Positions 27,012-35,954 are shown, numbered from the stretch's first letter. The stretch is 64,000 nt of DNA from CAVQCX01 sp963775335 (GCA_963775335.1 CAVZIJ010000003.1:1240001-1304000); one strand, 5' to 3'. Numbers and translations: made by a program. Notes: a model not told the origin generated them from the letters alone.

Positions 27012-27497
27012 ATGACCTATCGATTAGCCAATGTTGGAGCTCCCGTGGCCCGAACGTTCAAGCCCGATCCAAGAGCGGCCATTGTTCAGCTAACACTGTT
27101 CTGCGTGCTCGTCGCCGTTTTCTTCAAACAGATCCTCCATGGCCATAGGAAGGTCCTCGTGTTCATGCTTGTATTCTCGGCTTGGATGCTCATCAGGCAG
27201 CTGCGCCTCCGGGTGGTGGTCGACGATGCCTATCTCCGAGTGGGCACGCGGATGTACCCCTGGGGGAAGGTGGTGGACGCGCAGACCCTGCCGCAAAGAC
27301 GCCTTCGCGGCCCGATCATGCTCGTCGTTGCCAAACTGTTTCCCTCCCTGTTCATTCCACATATCGGGGTCAAGATTCTCTCGGACAGCGACGGGACCAC
27401 CAAGCAGGTGAAGCTGCCGGGTGCTGTCGACCAGGAAGAGCTGCTCGCGGCAATCCTGGAAAGGATACCGCCCGCGATTTCCGGGGATGCCGCCTGA
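27012..27497 (+). CDS. Membrane protein with PH-like domain, hypothetical
   Basis: Protein of 161 residues, not recognised by name. Two hydrophobic segments at about 23-39 (AIVQLTLFCVLVAVFF) and 47-60 (VLVFMLVFSAWMLI) are likely membrane helices with a short loop. The rest, from about 65, has the alternating pattern of a bacterial PH-like domain: LRVVVDDAYLRVGTRMYPWGKVVDAQ and a closing amphipathic helix EELLAAILERI. The predicted topology puts the domain in the cytoplasm. It is flanked by a gap and by the convergent DUF6164 gene. Homologues of this architecture are generally uncharacterised, so no function is assigned. Confidence 0.6.
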   Translation: MTYRLANVGAPVARTFKPDPRAAIVQLTLFCVLVAVFFKQILHGHRKVLVFMLVFSAWMLIRQLRLRVVVDDAYLRVGTRMYPWGKVVDAQTLPQRRLRGPIMLVVAKLFPSLFIPHIGVKILSDSDGTTKQVKLPGAVDQEELLAAILERIPPAISGDAA

Positions 27498-27621
27498 GTA
27501 GGACGAGATGAGAACCTACCTGATGGGGACGGGATGCAGCATCGGGTGATCCCGCACATCACGACTCTGCTTTACAACAGGAATAAAGCCACGCGCCCCG
27601 GGTCAAGATGGCTACCGCTCG

Positions 27622-27987
27622 TCAGGGGCCGAGGGACCAGAACGGGACCGTGGAGAGATACAGAACGGTAAGGACCGCGACGACGTATAACAGGACCATC
27701 CCGGGACGCTGCCTGAGCAGGTCCGCCAGCGTCCGCCCGTCTCCGCTGCGCGATTCCCGCTCGAAGGCCGCTCGCTGCCGGGCGGAGCGCTCCCGCTGAT
27801 ACTCGTCGATGAGTGCTCGGGCCCTGGAGACCTCGGCCTGGTCCCCCACCCAGAGCCCGGGCACCGAGATGCCCAGCAACCCCGCACCGGTCTCGTGGAA
27901 CGCGACCTCGCCGCGCGCGAGCAGCGCCCGGACCTCGTCGGCTTCGTCCTCGGGCACATCGCGCAGGGAAAAGACCAGCACGGCCAT
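27622..27987 (-). CDS. DUF6164-like small membrane-anchored protein
   Basis: Protein of 121 residues. The start at 27987 (MAVLVFSLRDVPEDEA) was chosen because family members begin this way; the longer frame adds a Pro/Arg-rich stretch. The N-terminal half resembles a small ferredoxin-like or DUF2007-like fold with VPEDEADEVRALL and the conserved aromatic GLWV. A charged helix (RARALIDEYQRERSARQRAAFERES) follows, and a single C-terminal membrane helix (VLLYVVAVLTVLYLSTV) anchors the protein. The family is common in gammaproteobacteria and has no assigned role. The gene is 25 bases downstream of the slipin gene on the same strand, so it may belong to that operon. Confidence 0.7.
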   Translation of the reverse strand: MAVLVFSLRDVPEDEADEVRALLARGEVAFHETGAGLLGISVPGLWVGDQAEVSRARALIDEYQRERSARQRAAFERESRSGDGRTLADLLRQRPGMVLLYVVAVLTVLYLSTVPFWSLGP

Positions 27988-28012
27988 TGCGGCTTCTCGG
28001 CCGACGGGGTCT

Positions 28013-28792
28013 TCAGGACGCGGCGCCGTCCCTCGAGGCACCCCCTGAGTCGCCCCTCAGGGCGACCTTGAACAGATCAATCGGCAGCGGGAATACGATG
28101 GTGGACGACTTGTCCCCCGCGATATCCGTCAGGGTTTGCAGATACCTCAGAATGATCGCCTGAGGCTGGCGCGCCAGCTGCTCGGCGGCATCCACCAGCT
28201 TCATGGAGGCCTGGAACTCGCCTTCGGCATGGATGACCTTGGCGCGGCGCACCCGCTCCGCCTCCGCCTGCTTGGCGATCGCGCGGATCATGCTCTCGTC
28301 CAGGTCCACATGCTTGATCTCCACGTTGGAGACTTTGATGCCCCAGGCATTGGTCTGCTCGTCCAGGATGGACTGGACGTCCGCATTGAGCTTCTCGCGC
28401 TCGGCCAGCATCTCGTCCAGCTCGTGCTGGCCTAGCACCGAGCGCAGGGTGGTCTGGGCCAGCTGGCTGATGGCCATGTAATAGTCCTCGACCTGGATGA
28501 TGGCCTTCTCCGGATCGAGCACCCGGAAATAGACCACCGCGTTCACCTTCACCGAGACGTTGTCCCGGGAGATCACATCCTGGCTCGGAACATCCATCAC
28601 GATAGTGCGGAGGTCCACTCGCACCATCTGCTGGAACAGGGGCACCACCAGGATCAGACCCGGCCCCTTGACCTGGTAGAAGCGCCCGAGCAGGAAGATC
28701 ACGCCGCGCTGGTATTCGCGCAGCGTGCGAAACGAGGCGAAGACCAGCAACAGGACCAGCCCGGCGACGATAAAACCACTCTGGATGACCAT
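28013..28792 (-). CDS. Slipin/stomatin-like SPFH protein
   Basis: SPFH-domain membrane protein of 259 residues that would form oligomers in the inner membrane and organise membrane microdomains with its NfeD partner. An N-terminal hydrophobic hairpin (VIQSGFIVAGLVLLLVFASF) is followed by the slipin core: EYQRGVIFLLGRF, GPGLILVVPLFQQMVRVDLRT, VSVKVNAVVYFRVLDPEKAI and a long coiled region with AEAERVRRAKVIHAEGE. The ATG at 28792 overlaps the stop of the upstream nfeD-type gene by one base (TGATG), so translation is probably coupled. The slipin/NfeD gene pair is a well-known conserved operon in bacteria and archaea. Confidence 0.9.
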   Translation of the reverse strand: MVIQSGFIVAGLVLLLVFASFRTLREYQRGVIFLLGRFYQVKGPGLILVVPLFQQMVRVDLRTIVMDVPSQDVISRDNVSVKVNAVVYFRVLDPEKAIIQVEDYYMAISQLAQTTLRSVLGQHELDEMLAEREKLNADVQSILDEQTNAWGIKVSNVEIKHVDLDESMIRAIAKQAEAERVRRAKVIHAEGEFQASMKLVDAAEQLARQPQAIILRYLQTLTDIAGDKSSTIVFPLPIDLFKVALRGDSGGASRDGAAS

Positions 28793-30204
28793 CAGACTCT
28801 CCTCTCTTTGTCGGGGGTGACCAGAAGCACGAGGCCGTCCCGCCCCGTGACACGGACCGCCTGGCCCTCCTCCAGCATGGCATCGGTGCGGGCGGCCCAC
28901 ACCTCCCCGTGGACCCGCACACTGCCCGCGCGGTCGAAGGACCGGATGGCCCGACCGGGGGCACCAATCAGCTCCTCCCCGCCGGTCACCACGGGACGCC
29001 GTCGCGCCCTGACGGCGAAGCCGACCCCGACAATCAGGGTCAGCGCGCTCGCCACCGCGAACCCGATGATCAGCGGCAGCGCGACACCATAGCCGGGCAC
29101 GTCAGTATCGATCAGGATGATCGACCCGATCACGAAGGCCACCACCCCCCCCAGCCCCAGGGCACCGAAGCCCGGGACGAATGCCTCCGCCAGCATGAGC
29201 CCCAGACCGAGCAAGATCAACGCCATGCCCGCGTAGCTTACGGGCAGCACCTGGAAGGCATACAGGGCCAGGAGCAAGGAAATGACGCCGACGGTCCCCG
29301 GCAGGACGGCGCCGGGGCTGGCCAGCTCGTAGATCAGCCCATACAGGCCGACCAGCATGAGGATGTAGGCGACGTTGGGGTCGCCAATGATGGAAAGGAG
29401 ACGGCTGCGCCAGTCGGGCTCCAGGGTCTTGAAGACGAGATCGCCCGTCTTGAGCACGCGATCGCCGCCGGGCAGCCTGACGGTCCGACCGTCGAGCCCC
29501 TGCTTGAGGGTCTGCAGGTCCGGGGCGATCAGATCGATCACCCCCCGGGCCAACGCGTCTTCGGCTCCGAGGCTGGCGCCCTCGCGAACGGCGCGCTCGG
29601 CCCAGTCCGCGTTGCGTCCCCGCAGCTTCGCCAGGCTGCGCAGGTAGGCGACTGCGTCGTTCACGATCTTGCGCGTCTTGGCATCCGCGGGCCAGGCCGC
29701 GGGACTCGCGGTTTTACCCGATTCCTTTTCGGCCCCGGCCTTCGGCTCGGCGCTGTCGGGCTTCCCGCTGCCGGGCAGCCCGCCGAGCTCCACCGGCGTC
29801 GCCGCCCCCAGGTTGGTCCCCGGGGCCATGGCCGCGACATGGCTCGCATACAGGATATAGGTCCCCGCGCTGGCAGCCCGCGAGCCGCTGGGGGCCACGA
29901 AGGTCACCACGGGGACCGTCGAGGTGGTGATGGCCTTGACGATCGCGCGCATGGACGTATCGAGCCCGCCGGGGGTATCCATGCGCAGGATCACCAGCTC
30001 GGCGCCCCCTGCCTCGGCGCGGCTCAGGGCTCGGCCGACATAATCTGCCGTGGCGGGCCCGATGCTGCCCTGCATGTCGAGGACCAGACCGAATCGTCCG
30101 GTGCCAGGCACGGCGGCCATCCCATGGCTCCACAGACCCAGCAAGAGCAGGCCGAGCCAGACCAGCGTAACGCGAGATGGGTGGGTAATGGATCTTTGGA
30201 CCAT
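28792..30204 (-). CDS. NfeD family membrane serine protease (stomatin operon partner)
   Basis: Long-form NfeD protein of 470 residues. A signal peptide (to about residue 31) precedes a ClpP-like periplasmic protease domain with ILRMDTPGGLDTSMRAIVK and GSRAASAGTYIL. Ser112 is the predicted nucleophile, with a Lys expected in the later helix near AKLRGRN. About four membrane helices follow (about 290-400), then a C-terminal OB-fold NfeDC domain ending VRVTGRDGLVLLV. In the archaeal homologue this protease cleaves the hydrophobic C-terminus of the stomatin partner. It is the first gene of the operon, transcribed away from tatD, with the slipin gene coupled directly behind it. Confidence 0.9.
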   Translation of the reverse strand: MVQRSITHPSRVTLVWLGLLLLGLWSHGMAAVPGTGRFGLVLDMQGSIGPATADYVGRALSRAEAGGAELVILRMDTPGGLDTSMRAIVKAITTSTVPVVTFVAPSGSRAASAGTYILYASHVAAMAPGTNLGAATPVELGGLPGSGKPDSAEPKAGAEKESGKTASPAAWPADAKTRKIVNDAVAYLRSLAKLRGRNADWAERAVREGASLGAEDALARGVIDLIAPDLQTLKQGLDGRTVRLPGGDRVLKTGDLVFKTLEPDWRSRLLSIIGDPNVAYILMLVGLYGLIYELASPGAVLPGTVGVISLLLALYAFQVLPVSYAGMALILLGLGLMLAEAFVPGFGALGLGGVVAFVIGSIILIDTDVPGYGVALPLIIGFAVASALTLIVGVGFAVRARRRPVVTGGEELIGAPGRAIRSFDRAGSVRVHGEVWAARTDAMLEEGQAVRVTGRDGLVLLVTPDKERRV

Positions 30205-30340
30205 GCCTGCTATTCCTGCCTCCCGCTGCGTGCCTCGGCTCCCGACATTGTCCGAGTGGCGCCCCTCCCAGGCCCGACGCCCACGCGGGGGAGCGCTCGG
30301 CCCTCATGACCGATCCTAGCAGGGTCGCTAGAATCCGCCC

Positions 30341-31108
30341 ATGGAGATCATCGATACCCACTGCCACCTCGACGTCGAGGAGTTCGACCCGGACCGCGCG
30401 GCGGTAATCGAGCGCGCCCGGGCGGCGGGCGTGAGCGGGTTTGTCGTGCCGGCGATCCACCGCGACGGCTGGGCCTTCCTGCTGGACCTTTGTCGCGGAG
30501 CCCCGGACCTGCACCCTGCCCTCGGGATGCACCCCATCTACATCGACCGGCACCGGGACGAGCACCTGCTTGAGCTGCGGGCCAGCGTAGAACAGGAGCG
30601 GCCCGTTGCCGTCGGAGAGATCGGCCTGGACTTCTTCGTCCGCGACCTCGACCGGAAGCGTCAGCAACGGCTGTTCGAGGGCCAGCTGGCCATCGCCAGG
30701 GACGCCGGCCTACCGGTCGTGCTGCACGTGCGCAAGGCCCACGACCAGGTGCTCGCAACCCTGCGCAGGCTACGCGTGCGGGGCGGCATCGCCCACGCTT
30801 TCAACGGGAGCTTACAGCAGGCTGCGCAGTACCGGGACCTCGGATTCGGACTGGGATTCGGCGGCATGCTCACCTTCGAGCGATCGAACAAGATTCGGGC
30901 CCTCGCCCGGGCCCTGCCACTGGAGGCCATCGTCCTGGAGACCGACGCCCCGGACATGACCGTCGCCGCCCGCCGCGGTGAGCGCAACAGCCCCGAGTAC
31001 CTGCCGGACTGCCTGGCAGCACTGGCCGAGGTGCGGGACGAGGACCCGGCGTACTTGGCCGAGCGCACCACGGCCAACGCCCGGCGGCTGCTGGGGCTTG
31101 AGGGTTGA
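30341..31108 (+). CDS. TatD-family metal-dependent deoxyribonuclease
   Basis: TIM-barrel metallohydrolase of 255 residues. It starts MEIIDTHCHLDVEEF with the HxH metal ligands, then HPALGMHPIYI, VGEIGLDFF (metal Glu), VVLHVRKAHD, IAHAFNGS and VLETDAPDM. These are all the ordered family motifs, so it should be active. Family members act as 3'-5' exonucleases or DNases in DNA repair and possibly in quality control. The length is typical. It is divergent from the nfeD/slipin operon with about 135 bases between starts. Which paralogue (TatD, YcfH or YjjV type) it is cannot be settled by eye. Confidence 0.9.
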   Translation: MEIIDTHCHLDVEEFDPDRAAVIERARAAGVSGFVVPAIHRDGWAFLLDLCRGAPDLHPALGMHPIYIDRHRDEHLLELRASVEQERPVAVGEIGLDFFVRDLDRKRQQRLFEGQLAIARDAGLPVVLHVRKAHDQVLATLRRLRVRGGIAHAFNGSLQQAAQYRDLGFGLGFGGMLTFERSNKIRALARALPLEAIVLETDAPDMTVAARRGERNSPEYLPDCLAALAEVRDEDPAYLAERTTANARRLLGLEG

Positions 31109-31176
31109 GGCTCGCGGCTGGCAGCTGGCTCCCAGGAGCGATCACGGTCGCAAACGGTCGGGCCCGTACCAAGGTG

Positions 31177-31203
31177 TTCGCGCGCAGGCGCCCGCTCCTA
31201 CGA
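31177..31203 (-). repeat. REP-like palindromic element
   Basis: On the minus strand this reads like the gammaproteobacterial REP family that begins TAGGAGCGGGC and closes GCGCGCGAA. A degenerate copy in the opposite orientation (AGGAGCGATCACGGTCGCAA) lies at about 31134-31153, giving an inverted pair in the tatD/sufE gap. Confidence 0.4.
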
Positions 31204-31381
31204 CCGCGCGGCGTCCGGTCCGGGCACCCCTTGGCGCGAGCTCCGGCTCGCGACAGGGGCCGAAGCAGTGATGGTGGACGGTAGACAGGGCATAGCGCAA
31301 GGTCCGTGGCGGTCAATCGCGGGGGCACCGCTTTCGGCACATCGCTGACCAACCCCCCTGCCCCTAAGCGATAGGCGCGGC

Positions 31382-31819
31382 TCAGGCAGAGCGGGCGACC
31401 TTGGTCTCGGCCAGGGCAGCGGCCTGGGCCTTCATCTTGCCGACGATCGCGTAGATACCCACGTGGCGATTGGGACTGAGGTGCTCGGCCAGCCGCAAGC
31501 TCTTGAACAGCCCGTCCACGTCCAGGTCTCGGATCTCCTCTGGGGTGCGCCCGGAGAGCAAATCCACGAGCAGCGCGACGACGCCCTTGATCACGGCGGT
31601 ATCGCAGTCGCCCCGGAACTGGATAAGGCGCCCACCCTCGGAGGCCCAGGCAGCGCTCACATGGACCGTGCTCATGCACGGTTTGACGCGTGTCTCATCG
31701 GTCTTCGCCGCGGCAGGCATCGGCTCCATGCCCTCACCAAGCTCCACCAGATACTGGTAGCGCTGATCCCAGTCGCCAAGCAGGTCGAAGGTATCGACGA
31801 TGTCCCCAATATCGGTCAT
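31382..31819 (-). CDS. sufE: SufE-like sulfur acceptor protein
   Basis: Protein of 145 residues expected to take persulfide sulfur from the cysteine desulfurase SufS and pass it to the SufBCD scaffold. The acceptor cysteine is in VKPCMSTVHV near residue 46, in the family context; GDCDTAVIKGVVALLVDLLSG and LSPNRHVGIYAIVGKMK follow. The start at 31819 (MTDIGDIVDTFDLLGDWDQRY) matches homologues; the longer frame is probably leader. It is the last gene of the suf operon, 53 bases after sufA. No sufS is present in the window, so its desulfurase partner must be encoded elsewhere. Confidence 0.88.
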   Translation of the reverse strand: MTDIGDIVDTFDLLGDWDQRYQYLVELGEGMEPMPAAAKTDETRVKPCMSTVHVSAAWASEGGRLIQFRGDCDTAVIKGVVALLVDLLSGRTPEEIRDLDVDGLFKSLRLAEHLSPNRHVGIYAIVGKMKAQAAALAETKVARSA

Positions 31820-31872
31820 GTTCCACTCCGGCCCTGTCGGGTGCGAGCCTGGGCGTATAGCCGCTCCGGGTC

Positions 31873-32199
31873 TCATACGCGGAACGGCTCGCCGCAGCCG
31901 CAGGTATCCTTCACCCGGGGATTACGGAGCTCGAATCCCCGGTTGAGCATGTTCTCGCGGACGAAATCGCTCTCCGTCCCGTCCAAGGCCAGCAGGCTTT
32001 CCCGGTGCACTACCACGTTGATGCCGTCGGACACGAACGCCCGATCCTGCTCACCGATCTCATCCGCGTAGTCGATCATGTAGGCGAAGCCCGAGCAGCC
32101 GCTGCGCCGAACGCCGAGGCGCAGACCCAGACCGCTGCCGCGCCTGCCCGGCATCCTGCGCACGTGCTCCGCCGTCGCTTCGCTCAGATACACCGCCAT
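31873..32199 (-). CDS. sufA: Iron-sulfur cluster carrier, SufA/IscA type
   Basis: A-type Fe-S carrier of 108 residues. The three conserved cysteines are present: one in RRSGCSGFAY near residue 35 and two in CGCGEPF near residues 100-102. The start at 32199 (MAVYLSEATAEHVRRM) fits the family. It would receive clusters from SufBC2D and deliver them to apoproteins. It is located between nhaA (10 bases upstream) and sufE. The very short gap to nhaA shows the antiporter gene is in the same transcript. SufA and IscA are hard to tell apart by sequence; the symbol rests on context. Confidence 0.87.
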   Translation of the reverse strand: MAVYLSEATAEHVRRMPGRRGSGLGLRLGVRRSGCSGFAYMIDYADEIGEQDRAFVSDGINVVVHRESLLALDGTESDFVRENMLNRGFELRNPRVKDTCGCGEPFRV

Positions 32200-32209
32200 A
32201 TCACGCCCC

Positions 32210-33418
32210 TCACAACGCCTCGCTCGCGGCGCGCCTCTGGCCATCGGTCCTGCGCGCCAAGGCGAAGCGAAGGATCAGAAACCCAACCACCGCGGAGACG
32301 AGCGAGCCGACCAATATCCCGAGCCGGTCGTCCACGGCCAGCCCGACCGCCCCCCGCTCGAAGGCCAGTGAGCTGATGAACAGGCTCATGGTGAAGCCCA
32401 CTCCGCAGACTACGGACAGGCCGTAGATCTCCAGCCAGCCGACACCTGCAGGAAGCTGGCCCAGTCCCAGCCGTACGCTGAGCCAGGTCACACCGAACAC
32501 CCCGATCTGGTTGCCGACAAACAGACCGAGCGCGATCCCCAGCGGCACTGGGTCCAGCAGGGACCAGGGGGACAGCCCGACCAGCGAGACCCCGGCGTTG
32601 GCAAAGGCAAACAGGGGCAGTATCCCGAATGCCACGGCCTGGTGCAGGTCCTGCTCGAGGCCCTCCAGGGGGGACGGCGTCTGGGGATCGCGGCCCTTGA
32701 GCGGCACGAACGAGGCGAGCAGCACGCCGGCCAGGGTCGCGTGAACGCCGGACTTGAGCACGCCAAGCCAGAGCACCCCCCCGACCAGCAGATAGGGCGC
32801 CACCGCGGACACCCCCCCGCGATTCATGGCGAACAACACCGCGGTCGCAACACCCGCCAGCGCGAGCATCGGTACGGACAGATCGGCGCTGTAGAACACC
32901 GCGATGATCAGGATCGCACCCAGGTCGTCGGCAATGGCCAGGGTCAGCAGGAACAGCTTGAGCGAGTTGGGAACCCGATCGCCCAGCAGGCCCAGCACCG
33001 CGAGCGCAAACGCAATGTCGGTGGCCGAGGGGATGGCCCAGCCTCGCAGCGCGAGCGGATCTCCCCAATTGATCGCCGCGTAGATCAGCGCCGGCACCGC
33101 CATCCCGCCAACCGCCGCCAGCGCCGGCAAGGCCGCCCGGCGGGGATCGGAGAGCTCCCCCTCCATCACCTCGCGCTTGAGCTCGAGTCCCACCAACAGG
33201 AAGAAAACGGCCATGAGGCCATCGTTGATCCACAACAGCAGCGGCTTGGCCACCTCCAGGGCGCCGACACGGATGTCCAGCGGCGTGGCCAGCAGCGCGT
33301 CGTAGGCCCCGGCCAGCGGCGAGCTGGCAACGATCATGGCAAGAACGGCAGCCCCGAGCAGCAGTAGGCCGCTGGCGGATTCCATGCGAAAGAAGGTTTG
33401 CAGGGCCTTGGTGAGCAT
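32210..33418 (-). CDS. nhaA: NhaA Na+/H+ antiporter
   Basis: Inner-membrane antiporter of 402 residues that would expel Na+ in exchange for H+. Typical NhaA signatures are seen: FFRMESASGLLLL at the start, FFLLVGLELKREVMEGELSD, WAIPSATDIAFALAVL and LTLAIADDLGAI with the paired Asp residues that bind the ion. The hydrophobicity pattern fits 12 helices and the length is normal for the family. It lies inside the suf operon, 60 bases after sufT and 10 bases before sufA, on the same strand. That arrangement is unusual; the link may be regulatory (salt or oxidative stress) or accidental. Confidence 0.93.
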   Translation of the reverse strand: MLTKALQTFFRMESASGLLLLGAAVLAMIVASSPLAGAYDALLATPLDIRVGALEVAKPLLLWINDGLMAVFFLLVGLELKREVMEGELSDPRRAALPALAAVGGMAVPALIYAAINWGDPLALRGWAIPSATDIAFALAVLGLLGDRVPNSLKLFLLTLAIADDLGAILIIAVFYSADLSVPMLALAGVATAVLFAMNRGGVSAVAPYLLVGGVLWLGVLKSGVHATLAGVLLASFVPLKGRDPQTPSPLEGLEQDLHQAVAFGILPLFAFANAGVSLVGLSPWSLLDPVPLGIALGLFVGNQIGVFGVTWLSVRLGLGQLPAGVGWLEIYGLSVVCGVGFTMSLFISSLAFERGAVGLAVDDRLGILVGSLVSAVVGFLILRFALARRTDGQRRAASEAL

Positions 33419-33478
33419 AGCCGCGGCGCCCCTCGTCGATCCGGCCGGGGCAACAGTCTCCGGTTGTGGTCCGAGCCC

Positions 33479-33859
33479 TCATAATAACCCGAGCTGGAGC
33501 AGCGCCTCTTCGGACATGCGCTCCTGGGTCCAGGGCGGGTCCCAGACCAGCTTGACCCGGGCGTCGTGCACCCCGTCGACGGATTTCACGGCCTCGGTCA
33601 CCAGCCGAGGCATACCCCCGGCGACAGGACAGCCGGGCGAGGTCAGGGTCATGTCGACCTCCACGATGCCGTCCGCGCCCAGCTCCAGGCGGTAGATCAG
33701 GCCGAGATCATAGAGATTCACGGGAATCTCCGGATCCTCCACTTGGCGCAGGGCCGCGATCACCCGATCGCGCAGCCCCTCCGGCCGCACCTGCGGCACG
33801 ACCTGGCGCGCCTCGACGGGCTCGACATGCGCCTGTGCGTGCTTGCGAAAACCAAACAT
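33479..33859 (-). CDS. sufT: SufT/DUF59 (MIP18-like) Fe-S assembly protein
   Basis: Protein of 126 residues. The DUF59 core reads IAALRQVEDPEIPVNLYDLG followed by LIYRLEL, then VDMTLTSPGCPVAG with the conserved cysteine, and VKLVWDPPWTQERMSEEA at the end. This is the standard form found in suf operons, where it helps mature Fe-S proteins. The start codon overlaps the sufD stop (TGATG), indicating coupled translation. An N-terminal extension of about 30 residues rich in His, Gln and Val (MFGFRKHAQAHVEPVEAR) precedes the domain. The gene is followed by nhaA. Confidence 0.88.
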   Translation of the reverse strand: MFGFRKHAQAHVEPVEARQVVPQVRPEGLRDRVIAALRQVEDPEIPVNLYDLGLIYRLELGADGIVEVDMTLTSPGCPVAGGMPRLVTEAVKSVDGVHDARVKLVWDPPWTQERMSEEALLQLGLL

Positions 33860-35205
33860 CACTCGACCTCCTCGCCCCGGGCTCGCGGGCTGCGGTCCAG
33901 CCGCTGCTCGAGCAACGCCACCGCCTGGTCGCGCAACCCCGCGACACTGACGCAGTCCAGCACCTCCGCCGCGAACCCCAGCGACAGCATCCGGCGGGCC
34001 TCGGTCTCGCCCAGACCCCGCGCCCGCAGATAGAACATGGCATCCGGATCGAGCTGGCCGACCGTGGTACCGTGGCCACACTGGACATCGTCGGCGAAGA
34101 TCTCCAGCTGTGGCTTGGTATCGATCTCGGCGCCGCGCGACAGCATGAGATTGGCGTTGCTCAGGTGTGCATTGGTCTTCTGCGCGTGCTTGCGAACCAG
34201 CACCCGGCCATCGAGCACCGCTCGTCCCTGACCGTCGAGAATCCCACGGAAGCGCGTTCGGCTGGCGCAGCCCGGCACGGCGTGATCCACGTCCAGATGC
34301 ACGTCCACCAGCTGGCGGTCGCCGGCCACGTAGAGTCCATCGAGCAGGCATTCGCCCCCGGGTGCCCCGAAGCGCACCTTGAGCTCGGTGCGCGACCAGG
34401 CCGCACCGAGCGCGACGGTCAGGCCGCGGTATTGGCTGCCCTCTTCCAGCCGGATATGCAGCTGGGAGAGATGGAGCGCATTGGGGCTCTCGGCCTGTAG
34501 CCGCTGGTGGATGAGCTGCGCCGATTGGCCCACCAACACCTCGCACACCAGGTTGTTGAAGTACAGCGGCGATCCCAGCGCCAGGAAGCGCTCGACCAGG
34601 ACTGCGCGGGCACCGGGCTCCACGATCACCAGATGGCGCGGCTGCGCGACCTGGCCTCCCTTGCTGGGCACCGCCAGGTGCAGGACCTCGATCGGGTGCT
34701 CCGCGGAGACATCCCTCGGGATTCGCACCAAGGCACCGTCCTGGGCCAGCGCCGCGTTGAGGGCCCCGAAGGCATGGTCGCCCGGCCCGGCCAAACTGCC
34801 GAGCAGCCGTGCCGCCTCGCCGCCGCGGGCCCGCAGTGCCTCGCCCAGACTCTGGACCTCGGCGCTGCCGGCCCGTGACAGATTCGAGAGACCCGGGGCG
34901 TAGCGGCCATTCACCAAGACCAGTCGGATACCCTCGGTCTCGGGCAGCAACAACGCCCCGATCTCCGCGAGCGTCGGCGGCACCTCCGGCTCGGAGACAG
35001 GCTCGAGCTCGGGCTGCAGCAGCGGCTCTATGCTGGTGTAGCGCCAGGCCTCCTGCCGACGCTCGGGCATTTCCAGCTGGTCCAATCGCTGCGCCGCGGC
35101 CGCCCGATAGGCTTCCAGCCATTCGGGACCGCGATCCGGCCGCCCGGCAAGCTGGCGCGCGAGCAGCTCGCGATAGCGCTCCGACGATGGACTCTGGGTG
35201 CTCAT
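33859..35205 (-). CDS. sufD: SufD, Fe-S scaffold subunit
   Basis: Protein of 448 residues that forms the SufBC2D scaffold complex. The typical beta-helix core is seen (for example LHIRLEEGSQYRGLTVALG and CLLDGLYVAGDRQLVDVH). The C-terminal part has DVQCGHGTTVGQLDPDAMFYL, containing the Cys/His region at the SufB interface, followed by RARGLGETEARRMLSLGF. Its start overlaps the sufC stop by 4 bases, and its own stop overlaps the start of sufT. The whole sufC-sufD-sufT stretch is therefore translationally coupled. Confidence 0.92.
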   Translation of the reverse strand: MSTQSPSSERYRELLARQLAGRPDRGPEWLEAYRAAAAQRLDQLEMPERRQEAWRYTSIEPLLQPELEPVSEPEVPPTLAEIGALLLPETEGIRLVLVNGRYAPGLSNLSRAGSAEVQSLGEALRARGGEAARLLGSLAGPGDHAFGALNAALAQDGALVRIPRDVSAEHPIEVLHLAVPSKGGQVAQPRHLVIVEPGARAVLVERFLALGSPLYFNNLVCEVLVGQSAQLIHQRLQAESPNALHLSQLHIRLEEGSQYRGLTVALGAAWSRTELKVRFGAPGGECLLDGLYVAGDRQLVDVHLDVDHAVPGCASRTRFRGILDGQGRAVLDGRVLVRKHAQKTNAHLSNANLMLSRGAEIDTKPQLEIFADDVQCGHGTTVGQLDPDAMFYLRARGLGETEARRMLSLGFAAEVLDCVSVAGLRDQAVALLEQRLDRSPRARGEEVE

Positions 35206-35954
35206 GCCGCTGCCTCTTCGAGGATCCAGCCATAGCCCCGGTCCTCCAGCTCCAGGGCCAGCGCCTTTCCTCCGGAGCGGAGGATCAACCCCCCGCCCAG
35301 CACGTGCACGCGGTCGGGCTCGATGTAGTCGAGGAGCCGCTGGTAATGGGTCACCACGACCATGGCGCGATGGGGACTGCGCAGCCCGTTCACGCCCGTG
35401 GCGACAACGCGCAAGGCGTCTATGTCCAGCCCGGAATCGGTCTCGTCGAGAATGGCGAGCCTCGGCTCCAGCAGGGCCATCTGCAGGATCTCGCTGCGCT
35501 TCTTCTCGCCCCCCGAGAAGCCGCTGTTGACCGAGCGCTTGAGCAGGCCCGGGTCGAGATCGACGAGCTGAGCCTTCTCCCGCACCAGCCGCAGGAAGGC
35601 TGCCGCGTCCATCTCCGGCTCTCCGCGCGCCTTGCGCACGGCGTTGAGCGAGGCCCTGAGAAAGCTCATGCTGTTCACGCCGGGCAGCTCGACCGGGTAT
35701 TGCATGGCGAGGAACAGACCCTGCCGAGCCCGCTCTTCGGGCGGGAGACCGAGCAGGTCCATTCCTTCGAAGGTCACGGTACCGGCGGTCACTTCGTAGC
35801 CGTCGCGCCCAGCGAGCACGTGTGCCAGGGTGCTCTTGCCCGACCCATTCGGACCCATGATCGCGTGGATCTCGCCGGGCTGGACCTCCAGGTCGATCCC
35901 CTTGAGGATCTCCTTGCCGTCCACCGCCACCTTCAAGCCTTTGATTGACAACAT
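35202..35954 (-). CDS. sufC: SufC, ABC-type ATPase of the SUF complex
   Basis: Cytoplasmic ABC ATPase of 250 residues that drives conformational change in SufBC2D. Walker A is GPNGSGKST (residues 34-42), the Q-loop region is FLAMQYPVELPGV, the signature is SGGEKKRSEILQM, and Walker B is LAILDETDSGLD. Every motif has the SufC-specific form. The ATG at 35954 (MLSIKGLKVAVDGKEIL) fits homologues; longer in-frame starts would read through the repeat-bearing spacer. It overlaps sufD by 4 bases. It is separated from sufB by about 230 bases carrying a duplicated palindrome, which is unusual because sufB and sufC are normally adjacent. Confidence 0.93.
   Translation of the reverse strand: MLSIKGLKVAVDGKEILKGIDLEVQPGEIHAIMGPNGSGKSTLAHVLAGRDGYEVTAGTVTFEGMDLLGLPPEERARQGLFLAMQYPVELPGVNSMSFLRASLNAVRKARGEPEMDAAAFLRLVREKAQLVDLDPGLLKRSVNSGFSGGEKKRSEILQMALLEPRLAILDETDSGLDIDALRVVATGVNGLRSPHRAMVVVTHYQRLLDYIEPDRVHVLGGGLILRSGGKALALELEDRGYGWILEEAAA

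Noticed and set aside
31109..31381. tRNA or small RNA gene in the tatD/sufE gap
   Set aside because: No cloverleaf was apparent; the inverted segments are better explained as REP-like elements.
33479..35233. Single 584-codon minus-strand frame over sufD and sufT
   Set aside because: Only its last 126 codons (SufT) are real; the rest is the wrong frame of sufD.
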